From the NCBI GenBank assembly GCA_031268385.1, contig JAIRXH010000043.1, positions 1 to 35,406 on the forward strand: DNA of 35,406 nucleotides, in the 5' to 3' direction. The DNA comes from Treponema sp. (GTDB lineage Bacteria; Spirochaetota; Spirochaetia; Treponematales; Breznakiellaceae). Under the pieces are notes generated by a model. The model did no database searches, had not been told where the DNA came from, and worked only from the letters and a program-made list of their open reading frames with translations. The translations under genes and the position numbers were made by a program. Below, in pieces: positions 1 through 8,213 of this stretch (positions within the stretch are counted from its first letter, which is position 1; the number at the start of each line of letters is the position of its first letter).

Positions 1-2
1 CG

Positions 3-452
3 TGGAGTTTTGGCATAGCCAAAACTCCCAAGGCAAAGTCCTTCGGACTTTGCCAGGTTTCGAACAAGGAGCGGGAGGATATGGGGGTGCACAACAAAAA
101 GCCCCGCCGCCCGGAAATAACCGCCCCCACCACCGTACCGGAACACGAACCCCGCGCCGGGGTCCCCCGGCAGATCGTCGTCGATTACCGGGACAAAGGC
201 AGCTCCCACCGGGGCAAACCCGCGGACGTGCACGGCTTGGAGCTGCGATGGGTCAAGGCGCCTCCGGGCTTTGTCCCCAAGAACATCGAAAAAGACCTCA
301 TCGAATCGGCCTTTGACACCAAAAGCCCCCTTATCCTCACCTTCGAAGAAGGCGACCGCGGCGCCCGCGTCTACATGGCCGGCCGCTGGGAAATCGAACG
401 CGAAGGGGTCAAAGGGGACTTCGGGGATATTGTTTCCGCTATCGTGCCATAA
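3..452 (+). CDS. Conserved hypothetical protein, 5' end not resolved (probably partial)
   Basis: The frame is open from the window edge to the TAA at 450-452. The 123 residues after the ATG at 81 contain a run of short motifs (MGVHNKKP, APTTVP, VVDYRDKGSSHRGKPADVHG, ELRWV, FDTKSPLILTFEEGDRG, VYMAGRWE, IVSAIVP). From memory this matches the C-terminal domain of a ~200-residue hypothetical protein common in Bacteroidetes and Treponema; I cannot name a Pfam entry. In that family a helical N-terminal part precedes the MG motif, and the in-frame residues SNKERED just upstream of 81 fit that join, so coding probably continues leftward. The residues before that are encoded by two perfect hairpins (4-54), which is abnormal for the family. 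Alternatively translation starts at ATG 81, which has AAGGAG nine bases upstream. Function unknown. Confidence 0.6.
   Translation, partial: WSFGIAKTPKAKSFGLCQVSNKEREDMGVHNKKPRRPEITAPTTVPEHEPRAGVPRQIVVDYRDKGSSHRGKPADVHGLELRWVKAPPGFVPKNIEKDLIESAFDTKSPLILTFEEGDRGARVYMAGRWEIEREGVKGDFGDIVSAIVP
4..54. repeat. Two adjacent perfect hairpins inside an open reading frame
   Basis: GGAGTTTTGGC (4-14) pairs perfectly with 18-28 across a 3-base loop. GGCAAAGTCC (32-41) pairs perfectly with 45-54 across the loop TTC. Both lie in frame with the gene ending at 452, so they are either an in-frame insertion of small hairpin repeats or mark where the original N-terminus was lost. They resemble in style, not in sequence, the intergenic hairpins elsewhere in the window. 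Confidence 0.75.
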
Positions 453-520
453 GGAAGAGGAAATTCACCGCCAAGTCGAAGAAGGAAAAGAGGCTCTGTA
501 AAATCCGCCTGGGGGTCCGG

Positions 521-575
521 GCGATGGAAAAAACCCGGGGCCCGCCGGGGGCCCCTCCCATGTTTTTTCCATCGC
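521..575. repeat. Long two-level hairpin downstream of the first gene
   Basis: A perfect 14-bp stem (521-534 with 562-575) encloses a second GC-rich stem, GGGGCCC (537-543) with GGGCCCC (549-555). It lies 69 bp after the stop at 452 and could act as a bidirectional terminator, but there is no free T-run after the stem because the T-run is part of it. A structural repeat is equally likely. Confidence 0.55.
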
Positions 576-772
576 CACCCCCTGTCACCTTTATCGGGCC
601 TCTTTTCAGACTCTCCTGTTCAGAAAGAGCCGGTCCCCCCCTGCGGGGGAAATGTGGAATGTGGTGCCAGGCACCGCGAGCCTCACGAACAGCACTAACT
701 TGTTGTTCGAAATTACAGCGCTCTCATATCACGTGATGAAAGGACACCCGATAATTTCCCCATGGGGTGGCA

Positions 773-842
773 GGGGTAAAAGCGTCCTCCGCAAGGAGGA
801 TGTTTTACCCCAAGCGAAGGCGAAGCTGTGCTTCGCCTTCGC
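773..842. repeat. Pair of adjacent strong hairpins
   Basis: GGGGTAAAA (773-781) pairs with TTTTACCCC (803-811), with an inner TCCTCC/GGAGGA stem (785-790, 795-800). Two bases later a perfect 13-bp stem, 814-826 with 830-842, closes on a 3-base loop. No T-tract follows either one, so these look like repeat modules rather than ordinary terminators. Confidence 0.65.
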
Positions 843-853
843 CCAGGACCCCC

Positions 854-909
854 GGTGAATGTATATGGTGTCCTTTCCTTAGGTGAATGTATACGGCGTC
901 CTTTCCTTA
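854..909. repeat. Tandem 28-bp direct repeat
   Basis: 854-881 and 882-909 are two head-to-tail copies of a 28-bp unit that differ at only two positions (ATGTATATGGTGTCC versus ATGTATACGGCGTCC). The segment GGTGTCCTTTC of copy 1 is the exact reverse complement of 738-748. The repeat ends 44 bp before the start codon at 954 and could hold operator or promoter elements, though I see no consensus boxes. Confidence 0.8.
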
Positions 910-953
910 AAAACAGGGAAAAACAAGGGAATTTATGCCGATAAATAGGTAAG

Positions 954-2207
954 ATGAAAGATACACGACTGCGGAACATTCGTTTTTTGGGTCTTTTCCT
1001 CCTTGCCTTTCCGTTTTTTTCACTTTCCGGGGCGGAAATAACCGTTCCAAGACTGGAATTGGCCACCAGAGGCAGGGTAAACGACGACGGGGAATTTGCC
1101 CTTTCCACCAACGCCCTCGCGGATATAGCCCTTGACGGCGGTTACAAGTTCGGCGTCAGGCTGGGCCTGTCGTTCACCGCCGCCGATCTGGGCAAGGCCT
1201 TTGCCTACCGGAACCTTCGTTTTCTTCCCCTGCCGTCCGGAACGGCGGTTTCGGATGTCGAATACAACAGTCTCGCCGATCAGATGAACGGTGTAAGGGA
1301 CAACGACGCCGCCCTTTCCTTCCGCTTCGCCGGCGCCACCGCCCGCGATCTGTTTAGTCTGCCGCTGGAGCTTTCGTATTTTATCGGACACGGGGATACA
1401 TTCGGCTCGGGGGAAGAGTTCGCCGCCCGCTACGGACTCTTTCAGATTCCCACGGATTTTACCGGCTTCTATTATTTCCCCGACGGTATAGACGGCGATA
1501 TTAACAGGCGCTATGAAGGGATCTATCAGGCGCGGGGAACGGGGTTGTCCTTCGCCCTTACCCGCTGGAATATGTTTGTTCCCATGGTGTACGTGTACCA
1601 GAATCTCGCGGCCTTTGAAGACGGAACCTTCTCTTTCGCCGGAAGCCGCTATTCAGGCGATCTTCGCCTGCTCTTCAACAGGAACGGCCTTTCTGTCGAG
1701 GCCTTTGGCGGGATCACCGGGGGAAAGGATCCCCGCATACAGTTTCGCGGGGGCGTCCTCGCGTTCTTCAGTTCCGGCGCGGGCACGGATTTTCTTTTGC
1801 AGGCCGGCATTCCCGGCTGGGAAAAAGGCAGCGAATTCGGCGCGGATCACCTGTTTTTCCTTATCGAACCCCGGCTGCGTTTCGGCATCATGGCCTTTCA
1901 CATGACGTTTTTTTATCACCCTCTGGTATATCAGGGGGTAAGGACGAATGACGAAAGGGGAAGGGCGGATATCAACTTCAAAATTATCGCCGGAGATCCT
2001 GTTGCCACGGGCATTCAGGGGGGGATTGAAAACACCATTGGCGTCAAGCTCGACGATTATGACGCCCTGACCGTCCGGCTCAGTCCTTTTGTCAGCTTTA
2101 TAAGCGGCGGACTTCAGTGGAATGTAAAACTGCGCGTAAATGTGATGGATCACAGTACCCCGTACAGGATGTTTGAGGTATTCGCGGGAATACGGACGGC
2201 CTACTGA
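954..2207 (+). CDS. Exported outer-membrane-like hypothetical protein
   Basis: 417 residues. The N-terminus has a basic start (MKDTRLRNIR), a hydrophobic core and a small-residue end (SLSGAE), a good signal peptide with cleavage near residue 26-27. The rest is rich in alternating aromatic/glycine segments and ends in ...RTAY, an aromatic C-terminus typical of outer-membrane barrels. I do not recognise the family; a spirochaetal outer-membrane or periplasmic role is an inference. The start has only a weak SD (AGGTAAG immediately upstream), but an upstream ATG in another frame stops at once. The stop TGA overlaps the ATG of the next gene by one base, so the two are likely co-translated and may work together. 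The hairpin island and tandem repeat lie directly upstream. Confidence 0.8.
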   Translation: MKDTRLRNIRFLGLFLLAFPFFSLSGAEITVPRLELATRGRVNDDGEFALSTNALADIALDGGYKFGVRLGLSFTAADLGKAFAYRNLRFLPLPSGTAVSDVEYNSLADQMNGVRDNDAALSFRFAGATARDLFSLPLELSYFIGHGDTFGSGEEFAARYGLFQIPTDFTGFYYFPDGIDGDINRRYEGIYQARGTGLSFALTRWNMFVPMVYVYQNLAAFEDGTFSFAGSRYSGDLRLLFNRNGLSVEAFGGITGGKDPRIQFRGGVLAFFSSGAGTDFLLQAGIPGWEKGSEFGADHLFFLIEPRLRFGIMAFHMTFFYHPLVYQGVRTNDERGRADINFKIIAGDPVATGIQGGIENTIGVKLDDYDALTVRLSPFVSFISGGLQWNVKLRVNVMDHSTPYRMFEVFAGIRTAY

Positions 2208-3121
2208 TGAAAAAGAGCCGCCGGATCTTTTCCGTGTTCCCCCTTCCGATCTTTCTTTTCGTCCTCTTCGTGTTCGTTACGGGGACCTCTTCTTCGATTG
2301 AGCTCCGCCTGGAGGGCGGCGCGGGGAATATCTCTTTTGATCCCGGCAGGGATCGCCCCATGGGCGGCGAACGCTTCGCCCCCCGGCCGTATCCTCTGGC
2401 CCTGGTAAGCGTGTCGGGCGCGTTTAACGACACGATCTCCTACGAGGCCGCCTGGGAGCGGGACCCTGTGCTGCGTAACCGCGTAACCGCCGGTCTGGCC
2501 CTGGATTTTTCCTTTGTGCGGATTGAGGCCGGCGTGCTCCTTAGCCCCTTCAACACCGCCGAAAAAGTTCTAAGTCCGGGGGCGGCGGGCGGACTGACGC
2601 TTGAATGGCCGGGGGTTGTCTTTGCTACGGTGCGGGGTTCCTCGACGCTGGGGTCCAGCCTCAGCCTTTGTGGGGATCACATACAGGAAACGGGGGAAAT
2701 TGTCCTGGGCTTCTGGGTTCCCAACGTGGTGTGCTCCCTGTCGTTTGCTTCCTCGGCGTTCAGCCGGCGTTTCAACGAGCTGCTCATTACCAGGGACGAA
2801 CGGACCCGCTATCAGTTCAGCGCCGACGTTCACGCGAAAAATGTTCCCTACACCGTTCTTGTGAACATGGGGTATCAGAACCTCAAGCGTTCGTATGCCC
2901 CCGCCGGCCCCGCCCTGGGTGTTACGGAAACCGACGAGCTTACATCGGTTTACCTGGGCCTGGAAGGAACCTGGCGCGTCAACGCGAATCTGCGCATGCT
3001 TGCCGGCGTTGAAATGCCCGTTTATTCATGGGGAAAGGCGCCCATGCTCGCCCCGAATCTGAACACCGTGCTGTTTACGGTCCGCGCGGGGGTCATCTGG
3101 ACCCTTCCCGGCATTCGCTGA
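2207..3121 (+). CDS. Exported hypothetical protein coupled to the upstream barrel-like protein
   Basis: 304 residues. A long signal peptide (MKKSRR, then a Phe/Val/Leu-rich core to about residue 30) is followed by a β-rich, Gly/Ser/Thr-rich chain with alternating hydrophobic stretches. This fits an outer-membrane or periplasmic β protein, but no family is recognised. It starts inside the upstream stop codon (TGATG arrangement at 2205-2209), which is strong evidence for translational coupling. Its last 29 bases overlap the 3' end of the convergent RNB exoribonuclease gene, leaving no room for a separate terminator between them. Confidence 0.8.
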   Translation: MKKSRRIFSVFPLPIFLFVLFVFVTGTSSSIELRLEGGAGNISFDPGRDRPMGGERFAPRPYPLALVSVSGAFNDTISYEAAWERDPVLRNRVTAGLALDFSFVRIEAGVLLSPFNTAEKVLSPGAAGGLTLEWPGVVFATVRGSSTLGSSLSLCGDHIQETGEIVLGFWVPNVVCSLSFASSAFSRRFNELLITRDERTRYQFSADVHAKNVPYTVLVNMGYQNLKRSYAPAGPALGVTETDELTSVYLGLEGTWRVNANLRMLAGVEMPVYSWGKAPMLAPNLNTVLFTVRAGVIWTLPGIR

Positions 3122-5027
3122 CAAAGGATCCCTCGCTCCGGGGTATATTCACCGATTTCAGAACCAGTTTTACCTCGTCGCCAGGTTCAATGTCGTCTTT
3201 CACCGCGGCCTGTGTTTCAAGGGCCAGATCGGGAATCATGAAGAGCCAGCGCTGCCCCTTCTTTTCAAGGGCGGCGGCGTCCCATACCGAACCGGGGCGT
3301 TCCGAAAGGTACACCGAGGTCCAGTACTGCCGCGACGCCCGCTCCGCCTGCTGGACAGCCTGGGCGGCCGCTTCCCCCGCGGCAAGCCTTACAAGCGTTT
3401 CATCGGCGGAAAGGGGACATTCGCCCCGGAGCAGGGCGCGGATCTGAAGATGGGCAAGCAGATCTGTGTAGCGGCGGAGGGGGCTTGTAACCTGTGTGTA
3501 GATGTCGAGGCCGAGCCCCCGGTGTATCCCCGGTTTTACCGAAAGGGTTCTTGGCCGCATGCAGCGGCGCAGTTGATAGAAACCGGCCATGCCCGGAAGC
3601 GGATTGGAAGGAAGATCCCCCGCCTCCTGCCATACAAAGGGGAAGGGCAGGGAATGTTCCAGCGCCCAGCGGGCGCTTCCTTCCCCGGCAAGGAGCATGC
3701 ATTCCCGCACCGTTTCGGCGGATTTGTGAGAGGCTATCCTGTGTATGGTGATTGCGCCTTCCTCGATGCCGATGTGGGTCTCCGGCAGTTCAATGTTCAC
3801 CGCCCCCGCCGCAAGCCTCCGCGCGAGGTTCCGTCCGGCGATGTCTCTGAGGGCCCCCAAAGCCTCCCGCGCTGTTTCGCCGGCGGCGTACTTTTCCCCC
3901 TCGGCGGGTTTTCCTTCGAGTATGCCGTCGGCTTCCCCGTAGGTAAGCCGCGTCACGTTTACGAGCGAGGGAAATATTTCCGTTTCCGTGATTTCCCCCC
4001 TTTCGTCCAGACTTATTTTGAAGGTGAGCGCCCGCGACGGGGTCCGGCCGGAGAGGCCCAGCGCAAAGAGGGACAGAGCTTCCCCGGCCAGCATGCGGGA
4101 AACGCCTTCGGGAAGGTAGAGCGTCGCTCCCCGGTCACGCCCTTCCCGTTCGGCCGGGCTGCCGGGGGCAATCGAAGAGGCGGGATCGGCGACATGGACG
4201 TAGAGGGTATTGCCGCGGGCGAAGACCGCGTCGTCGGGATCGTCGCTCCAGGGACTGTCGATGGCAAAGGCGGGAAGCGCCGTCAGATCCCGCCGCTCCT
4301 CCGGGGGCGGAGCTTCGGGGACGATCTTCGCGGAAACGGAAGACAGGCCGAAACGGGCGGGATGGGGATTGATCATGGGCGTCCACCATCCGGTTTCAAG
4401 AAGCAGGCGGTGGGCGTCTTCCGGTGTTTCCGGAAGCCCCAGATCTTTCATGGTACGGCTTCTGTCCGTTTTTCCGTATGCCAGCGCCTCCACATCCTGC
4501 AGGAAACGGCCGGCGGAAAGATCGTCCCTGGAAAGGACGGATTTTTTTTCCTTTTTGAGCTTTTCGATAAACATGTCCCGTTCGCGCCCTTCCCGTTCCT
4601 TCGCCCCGCGTTTTTTTTCTTCCGCTTCCACTTCTTCCGGGGAACGGCAGACTATCCTGTCCTTTTCTCCGGTAAAGAAGAGCCCGTCCCACAGGAGCCG
4701 GCGGGCGGCCCAGGCGCTCTCTGGGGTAAAGCCGCCGTATATCAGTTCGGCAAGTTCCTTAAGGTCCGTTTTTTCCCCGTCCGAAGCCGAAAGCAGTTCC
4801 CAGGCTTCCCTTGTCGCCGTGTCCGGGGCGGGAGGGGCGGCGGCAAAGCCCTGTGTATCGGTGACCGGTCCGGGATGCAGCGCCTCTATGTCCTTTTCCC
4901 TTACCCTGTATTCGGTTCTGTTTCCCCGGGCCGTTTCGCCCAGCATGACAATGGTTATTTTTTCTCCCCGTTCCGTGACCATGGCGGGCCGGTTCCTGTA
5001 AACGACAAGGCTTTTTTCGGTAATCAT
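3093..5027 (-). CDS. RNB-family (RNase II/R) 3'-5' exoribonuclease
   Basis: 644 residues from ATG 5027, chosen because GAGG lies just upstream (GAGGTAATG) and upstream extensions run into the divergent lysC. The RNB catalytic core is clear: AIDSPWSDDPDDAV at about residues 255-268 gives D257, D263, D265 and D266. This is the same D-x5-D-x-D-D spacing as the Mg-binding aspartates of E. coli RNase II. Further RNB landmarks follow: LYVHVADP, the C-terminal SPLRRYTDLLAHLQI block and QYWTSVYL. It should degrade single-stranded RNA from the 3' end in the cytoplasm. The N-terminus lacks obvious cold-shock motifs and the C-terminus is a short S1-like strand segment, so it is nearer the compact bacterial/organellar RNase II group than the ~800-residue E. 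coli RNase R. The 3' end overlaps the convergent gene by 29 bp. Confidence 0.9.
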   Translation of the reverse strand: MITEKSLVVYRNRPAMVTERGEKITIVMLGETARGNRTEYRVREKDIEALHPGPVTDTQGFAAAPPAPDTATREAWELLSASDGEKTDLKELAELIYGGFTPESAWAARRLLWDGLFFTGEKDRIVCRSPEEVEAEEKKRGAKEREGRERDMFIEKLKKEKKSVLSRDDLSAGRFLQDVEALAYGKTDRSRTMKDLGLPETPEDAHRLLLETGWWTPMINPHPARFGLSSVSAKIVPEAPPPEERRDLTALPAFAIDSPWSDDPDDAVFARGNTLYVHVADPASSIAPGSPAEREGRDRGATLYLPEGVSRMLAGEALSLFALGLSGRTPSRALTFKISLDERGEITETEIFPSLVNVTRLTYGEADGILEGKPAEGEKYAAGETAREALGALRDIAGRNLARRLAAGAVNIELPETHIGIEEGAITIHRIASHKSAETVRECMLLAGEGSARWALEHSLPFPFVWQEAGDLPSNPLPGMAGFYQLRRCMRPRTLSVKPGIHRGLGLDIYTQVTSPLRRYTDLLAHLQIRALLRGECPLSADETLVRLAAGEAAAQAVQQAERASRQYWTSVYLSERPGSVWDAAALEKKGQRWLFMIPDLALETQAAVKDDIEPGDEVKLVLKSVNIPRSEGSFVSECREGSR

Positions 5028-5107
5028 TACCTCAAGTCTAGCACAAAAGACGCCGTTTCCGGTATCCTCTAGGGGCGGCGTTCGTGCGGACGCCACGGAG
5101 CGCATTG

Positions 5108-6496
5108 ATGATCGTGATGAAATTCGGCGGAAGCTCTCTGGCAAACGCGGAGCGTATACGCCGTGTCGCCGATATTGTACGGGATCAGCTTGCAAGAAAG
5201 CCGGCGCTGGTGCTTTCCGCCATGGGCGACGTTACGGATTATCTTTTGGAGGCCGCCGGCGGGGCGCTGAAAAACGGAGCCGTTTCGCTTGCGCCCATAG
5301 AAGATCTTCACCGGAACGCGCTAAGGGAACTTGGCCTTGAAGGCGCGGCCGGGAAGGAAGGCCCCCTCAAGGATTTTTATTCCCTGCTGGAAGAACTGAA
5401 AAATCTTCTTGTTGGAATTTCCCTTGTCAGGGAACTTTCCGACCGCATGAAGGACTGCCTCCTTTCCTTCGGGGAACGGCTTTCGGTGCGCATCATGGCC
5501 GCATGGCTTGAATCGACGGGGGTAAGGGCCGCCGCCCTTGACGCGTGGGACGCGGGGATTGTGTCGGACTCGAATTTTTCCGCGGCGGAGGCGGCCGGCG
5601 AAAGCCGGGATCTTATACCAAAGGCGCTTAATCCCCTTCTTGACGCGGGAACGGTTCCTGTCATAACGGGATTTATCGCCAAAGACAAAAACGGCAACAT
5701 AACCACGCTGGGCCGCGGAGGTTCGGATCTGTCGGCGACCATCATAGCCGCCGCCTGCGGCGCGGAGGAGGCGCAGGTGTGGAAGGATGTTGACGGAATA
5801 CTCACCGCCGATCCCCGCGTCGTCGTAAACGCCAGGCCGGTGGAAACGGTTACCTACGACGAGGCGGCGGAGCTTGCCTACTTTGGCGCGCAGGTTCTCC
5901 ATCCCCGCGCGATGCTCCCCTGCATGAAGACCGGGATTCCCGTGCTGGTGAAAAATTCCTTCAACCCGCTCGCGCCGGGAACGCGCATTGTTCCTTCGCC
6001 CTGCGTAAAGCCGGGGCCTGTGCGCGCGATAACATCCCGGAAAAACGTAACGCTGGTTGATCTGGCGTCGACCCGTATGCTGGGCCAGTACGGTTTTCTT
6101 GAGGGCGTCTTCAGCGCCTTTGCCCGCCGCCGCATTTCCGTGGACATGGTGGCCACAAGCGAGGTCTCCGTTTCCCTTACCCTTGACGCGGCGCATGATC
6201 TTGAAGAACTGCGGGGGGAGCTTGAAAAAATCGCCAGCGTGGAGATCAAGACCGGCAAGGCCATTGTTACCATTGTAGGAGATGTCAGGCGATCTTCGGA
6301 GATCCTCGCCCGTTCTTTCAGAACCTGCGAGATTCTGGGAGTGCCGGTGCAGATGGTATCGCAGGGCGCGAGCAAGGTGAATATCAGTTTTATTGTTGAT
6401 GATACCGAGGCGGCGGATGTGGTGAACGCCCTTCACGGTGATTTTTTTGATTCCCTTCCCCCGCCGGGCGAAGGGACGGACGGGGAAAAAGCATGA
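5108..6496 (+). CDS. lysC: Aspartate kinase
   Basis: 462 residues. It phosphorylates aspartate to 4-phospho-aspartate, the first committed step to lysine (and threonine/methionine). The start MIVMKFGGSS at 5108 matches the family N-terminus and has GGAG eight bases upstream; a GTG at 5084 is a less likely start. Visible motifs: KFGGSS (residues 4-9), SFGERLS, the nucleotide/substrate segment TTLGRGGSDLSA and VWKDVDGILTADPR. A C-terminal pair of ACT domains contains VDMVATSEVSVS and VQMVSQGASKVNISF, implying amino-acid feedback control, probably by lysine. It is the first gene of the six-gene lysine operon. Its TGA overlaps the dapB ATG (ATGA). It is transcribed divergently from the exoribonuclease gene, with an 80-bp gap holding both promoters; no lysine riboswitch fits there. 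Confidence 0.95.
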   Translation: MIVMKFGGSSLANAERIRRVADIVRDQLARKPALVLSAMGDVTDYLLEAAGGALKNGAVSLAPIEDLHRNALRELGLEGAAGKEGPLKDFYSLLEELKNLLVGISLVRELSDRMKDCLLSFGERLSVRIMAAWLESTGVRAAALDAWDAGIVSDSNFSAAEAAGESRDLIPKALNPLLDAGTVPVITGFIAKDKNGNITTLGRGGSDLSATIIAAACGAEEAQVWKDVDGILTADPRVVVNARPVETVTYDEAAELAYFGAQVLHPRAMLPCMKTGIPVLVKNSFNPLAPGTRIVPSPCVKPGPVRAITSRKNVTLVDLASTRMLGQYGFLEGVFSAFARRRISVDMVATSEVSVSLTLDAAHDLEELRGELEKIASVEIKTGKAIVTIVGDVRRSSEILARSFRTCEILGVPVQMVSQGASKVNISFIVDDTEAADVVNALHGDFFDSLPPPGEGTDGEKA

Positions 6497-7299
6497 ACAT
6501 TGCGATTGTGGGCTACGGAAAGATGGGCAGAATTGTGGAGCGGGCCGCGAAAGAAAAGGGGCACCGGGTAACGGTGGTGATAGATCCCCTTGTCCCGGAT
6601 CCGCCGGTACCTTCCGGCGTCCTTTTTTACAAAAGCGCGGCGGAGGCGGAAAACCTCGCGGATGCCGACGTGGCCGTTGAATTTTCCCGGCCCCAGGCGG
6701 CGGCGGACAACATAAAGGCCCTTGCCGCGCGGCGCGTGCCCGTTGTTTCGGGAACTACCGGCTGGTACGGCAGAATGGACGAAGTGGCGGAGGCGGTAAA
6801 GGCGGCGGATTCTTCTCTGCTGTGGGCGCCCAATTTTTCGCTTGGGGTAAACATTTTCTACCGTATCGCCTTTAACGCCGCTTCCCTCATGGATCCTTTT
6901 GACGAATATGACGCGGGCGGCTTTGAGGCCCATCACAACAAAAAGGCGGACAGCCCTTCGGGGACCGCGAAGACCCTGGCCGAGGGAATCATCAAAAGAA
7001 TAAAACGGAAATCAAAGCCGGTTTATGAAACCCTTGCGCGGCCCCCCGCTCCGGACGAGTTTCATTTTCCCAGTCTGAGGCTTGGCGCCATGCCGGGGAC
7101 GCATGCCGTTATCTTCGATTCCCTTTCGGATACCATAGAGATACGTCATACTGCCCGTGGCCGCGAAGGTTTCGCGTCGGGGGCCCTTGCCGCGGCGCAC
7201 TGGCTTGTCAACTGTCCCGGTCCGGGGCTGGGCGCCGGAAAGGCGCGGCGGGGAATATTTACCATGGACGATGTGCTTGACGAATTGGGAGTGAAATAA
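6493..7299 (+). CDS. dapB: 4-Hydroxy-tetrahydrodipicolinate reductase
   Basis: 268 residues, the usual family length. It reduces 4-hydroxy-tetrahydrodipicolinate to tetrahydrodipicolinate with NAD(P)H. The N-terminal Rossmann motif is VGYGKMGR (residues 6-13). SGTTGW (86-91) and APNFSLGVNIF (112-122) are family landmarks. The catalytic segment EAHHNKKADSPSGTA (145-159) carries the conserved His pair and Lys. It overlaps lysC by four bases and is followed two bases later by dapA, so translation is tightly coupled. Confidence 0.95.
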   Translation: MNIAIVGYGKMGRIVERAAKEKGHRVTVVIDPLVPDPPVPSGVLFYKSAAEAENLADADVAVEFSRPQAAADNIKALAARRVPVVSGTTGWYGRMDEVAEAVKAADSSLLWAPNFSLGVNIFYRIAFNAASLMDPFDEYDAGGFEAHHNKKADSPSGTAKTLAEGIIKRIKRKSKPVYETLARPPAPDEFHFPSLRLGAMPGTHAVIFDSLSDTIEIRHTARGREGFASGALAAAHWLVNCPGPGLGAGKARRGIFTMDDVLDELGVK

Positions 7300-7301
7300 A
7301 C

Positions 7302-8213
7302 ATGGCGAAAGAACTGCGGGGCGCTTTTACCGCGCTCATTACCCCGATGAAGGAAAACGGCGGGGTCGATTACGATGCGTGGAGGCGTCTTGTCTCTTTT
7401 CAGATTGAGGAAGGAATAGACGGGCTTGTACCCCTTGGAACCACCGGAGAGACGCCCACGCTGGATGATGAGGAAGAAGAGCGCCTCATCAAAACCGCCC
7501 TCGATGAAAACGCCGGCCGTGTTCCGGTGATCATAGGCGCGGGTTCCAATTCGACGCGGCACATGGTACTGTACGTCAAAAGGGCCAGGGATCTCGGCGC
7601 CGACGCCGTCCTTGTGGTGACTCCCTATTACAACAAGCCCAACGACGACGGGCTCCTCCGCCATTTTGAGGAAGCCGCCGCCCTGGGCATTCCCGTTATC
7701 ATCTACAACATAGCCTCCCGTACCGGACGCAATATTCCCACGCCGCTTATGGAAAAAATTTCCCGCATTCCCGGCATAGCCGGGGTCAAGGAGGCCTCAG
7801 GCGACCTGAATCAAATGGGAGACGTGATACGCGAAATAAAACTGCCCCTTAAGGCGCGGGGGAAGGATTTTGCCGTGCTTTCCGGGGACGACGCCTTTAC
7901 GCTGCCCCTCGCCGCCCTGGGCGGCGACGGGGTCATTTCGGTAATTTCAAACCTCGTGCCCGCCAGGGTCGCCGCCCTGAGCAGGGCCGCGCTTTCGGGA
8001 AACCTTGAAGAGGCCCGGCGGCTTCACTACGAACTTCTTCCCCTGATAAGGGCCGCCTTTATCGAAACCAATCCCGTTCCCATAAAAACCGCCATGGGCT
8101 GGGCCGGTCTTCCCTCGGGGCCCGTGCGGCTTCCCCTTGGAAAACTCGATCCCCGAAACGAAGCGCCCCTCATGGCGGCCATGAAGGATCTGGGAATAGG
8201 CATCAGTATATGA
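7302..8213 (+). CDS. dapA: 4-Hydroxy-tetrahydrodipicolinate synthase
   Basis: 303 residues, a (β/α)8 aldolase of the DapA/NAL family. It condenses aspartate semialdehyde with pyruvate. Visible active-site parts are GTTGETPTL (46-54), TPYYNKPN (107-114), IIYNIASRTGRN with Tyr135 and Arg140, and the Schiff-base lysine K163 in GVKEASGD. The operon context (dapB before, asd after) makes DapA rather than N-acetylneuraminate lyase the firm call. The start ATG lies two bases after the dapB stop; no strong SD is visible (AAATAAAC), so reinitiation from dapB is likely. Confidence 0.95.
   Translation: MAKELRGAFTALITPMKENGGVDYDAWRRLVSFQIEEGIDGLVPLGTTGETPTLDDEEEERLIKTALDENAGRVPVIIGAGSNSTRHMVLYVKRARDLGADAVLVVTPYYNKPNDDGLLRHFEEAAALGIPVIIYNIASRTGRNIPTPLMEKISRIPGIAGVKEASGDLNQMGDVIREIKLPLKARGKDFAVLSGDDAFTLPLAALGGDGVISVISNLVPARVAALSRAALSGNLEEARRLHYELLPLIRAAFIETNPVPIKTAMGWAGLPSGPVRLPLGKLDPRNEAPLMAAMKDLGIGISI

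Larger units (their letters stand above)
453..953. other. Non-coding hairpin-rich island (501 bp)
   Basis: I find no convincing gene. The short open frames here have no SD and no recognisable protein. The stretch holds several perfect inverted repeats: 521-575, the palindrome ATCACGTGAT (728-737), GGTGCCAGGCACC (663-675), 773-811 and 814-842. It also holds a tandem 28-bp duplication (854-909). An 11-base sequence at 738-748 is inverted at 868-878 and so brackets two of the hairpins. The 3' end must carry the promoter of the gene at 954, but I cannot point to clear -35/-10 boxes. Confidence 0.6.

Noticed and set aside
453-953. Degraded transposase or small gene in the first intergenic island
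   Set aside because: Short frames here have no SD and no DDE, HUH or other recombinase motif; the sequence is dominated by hairpins and direct repeats.
3450-5072. Long plus-strand open frame (~540 codons) antisense to the exoribonuclease
   Set aside because: It lies fully opposite a clear RNB gene, has a composition expected of a GC-rich antisense frame and shows no recognisable motif.
5028-5107. Lysine riboswitch or T-box ahead of lysC
   Set aside because: The gap is only 80 bp, shared with a divergent gene, and shows no room or pairing pattern for either element.
5028-5195. Upstream extension of the exoribonuclease start to 5195
   Set aside because: It would run 88 bp into lysC; the ATG at 5027 has a good SD (GAGG) and the extra residues have no family character.
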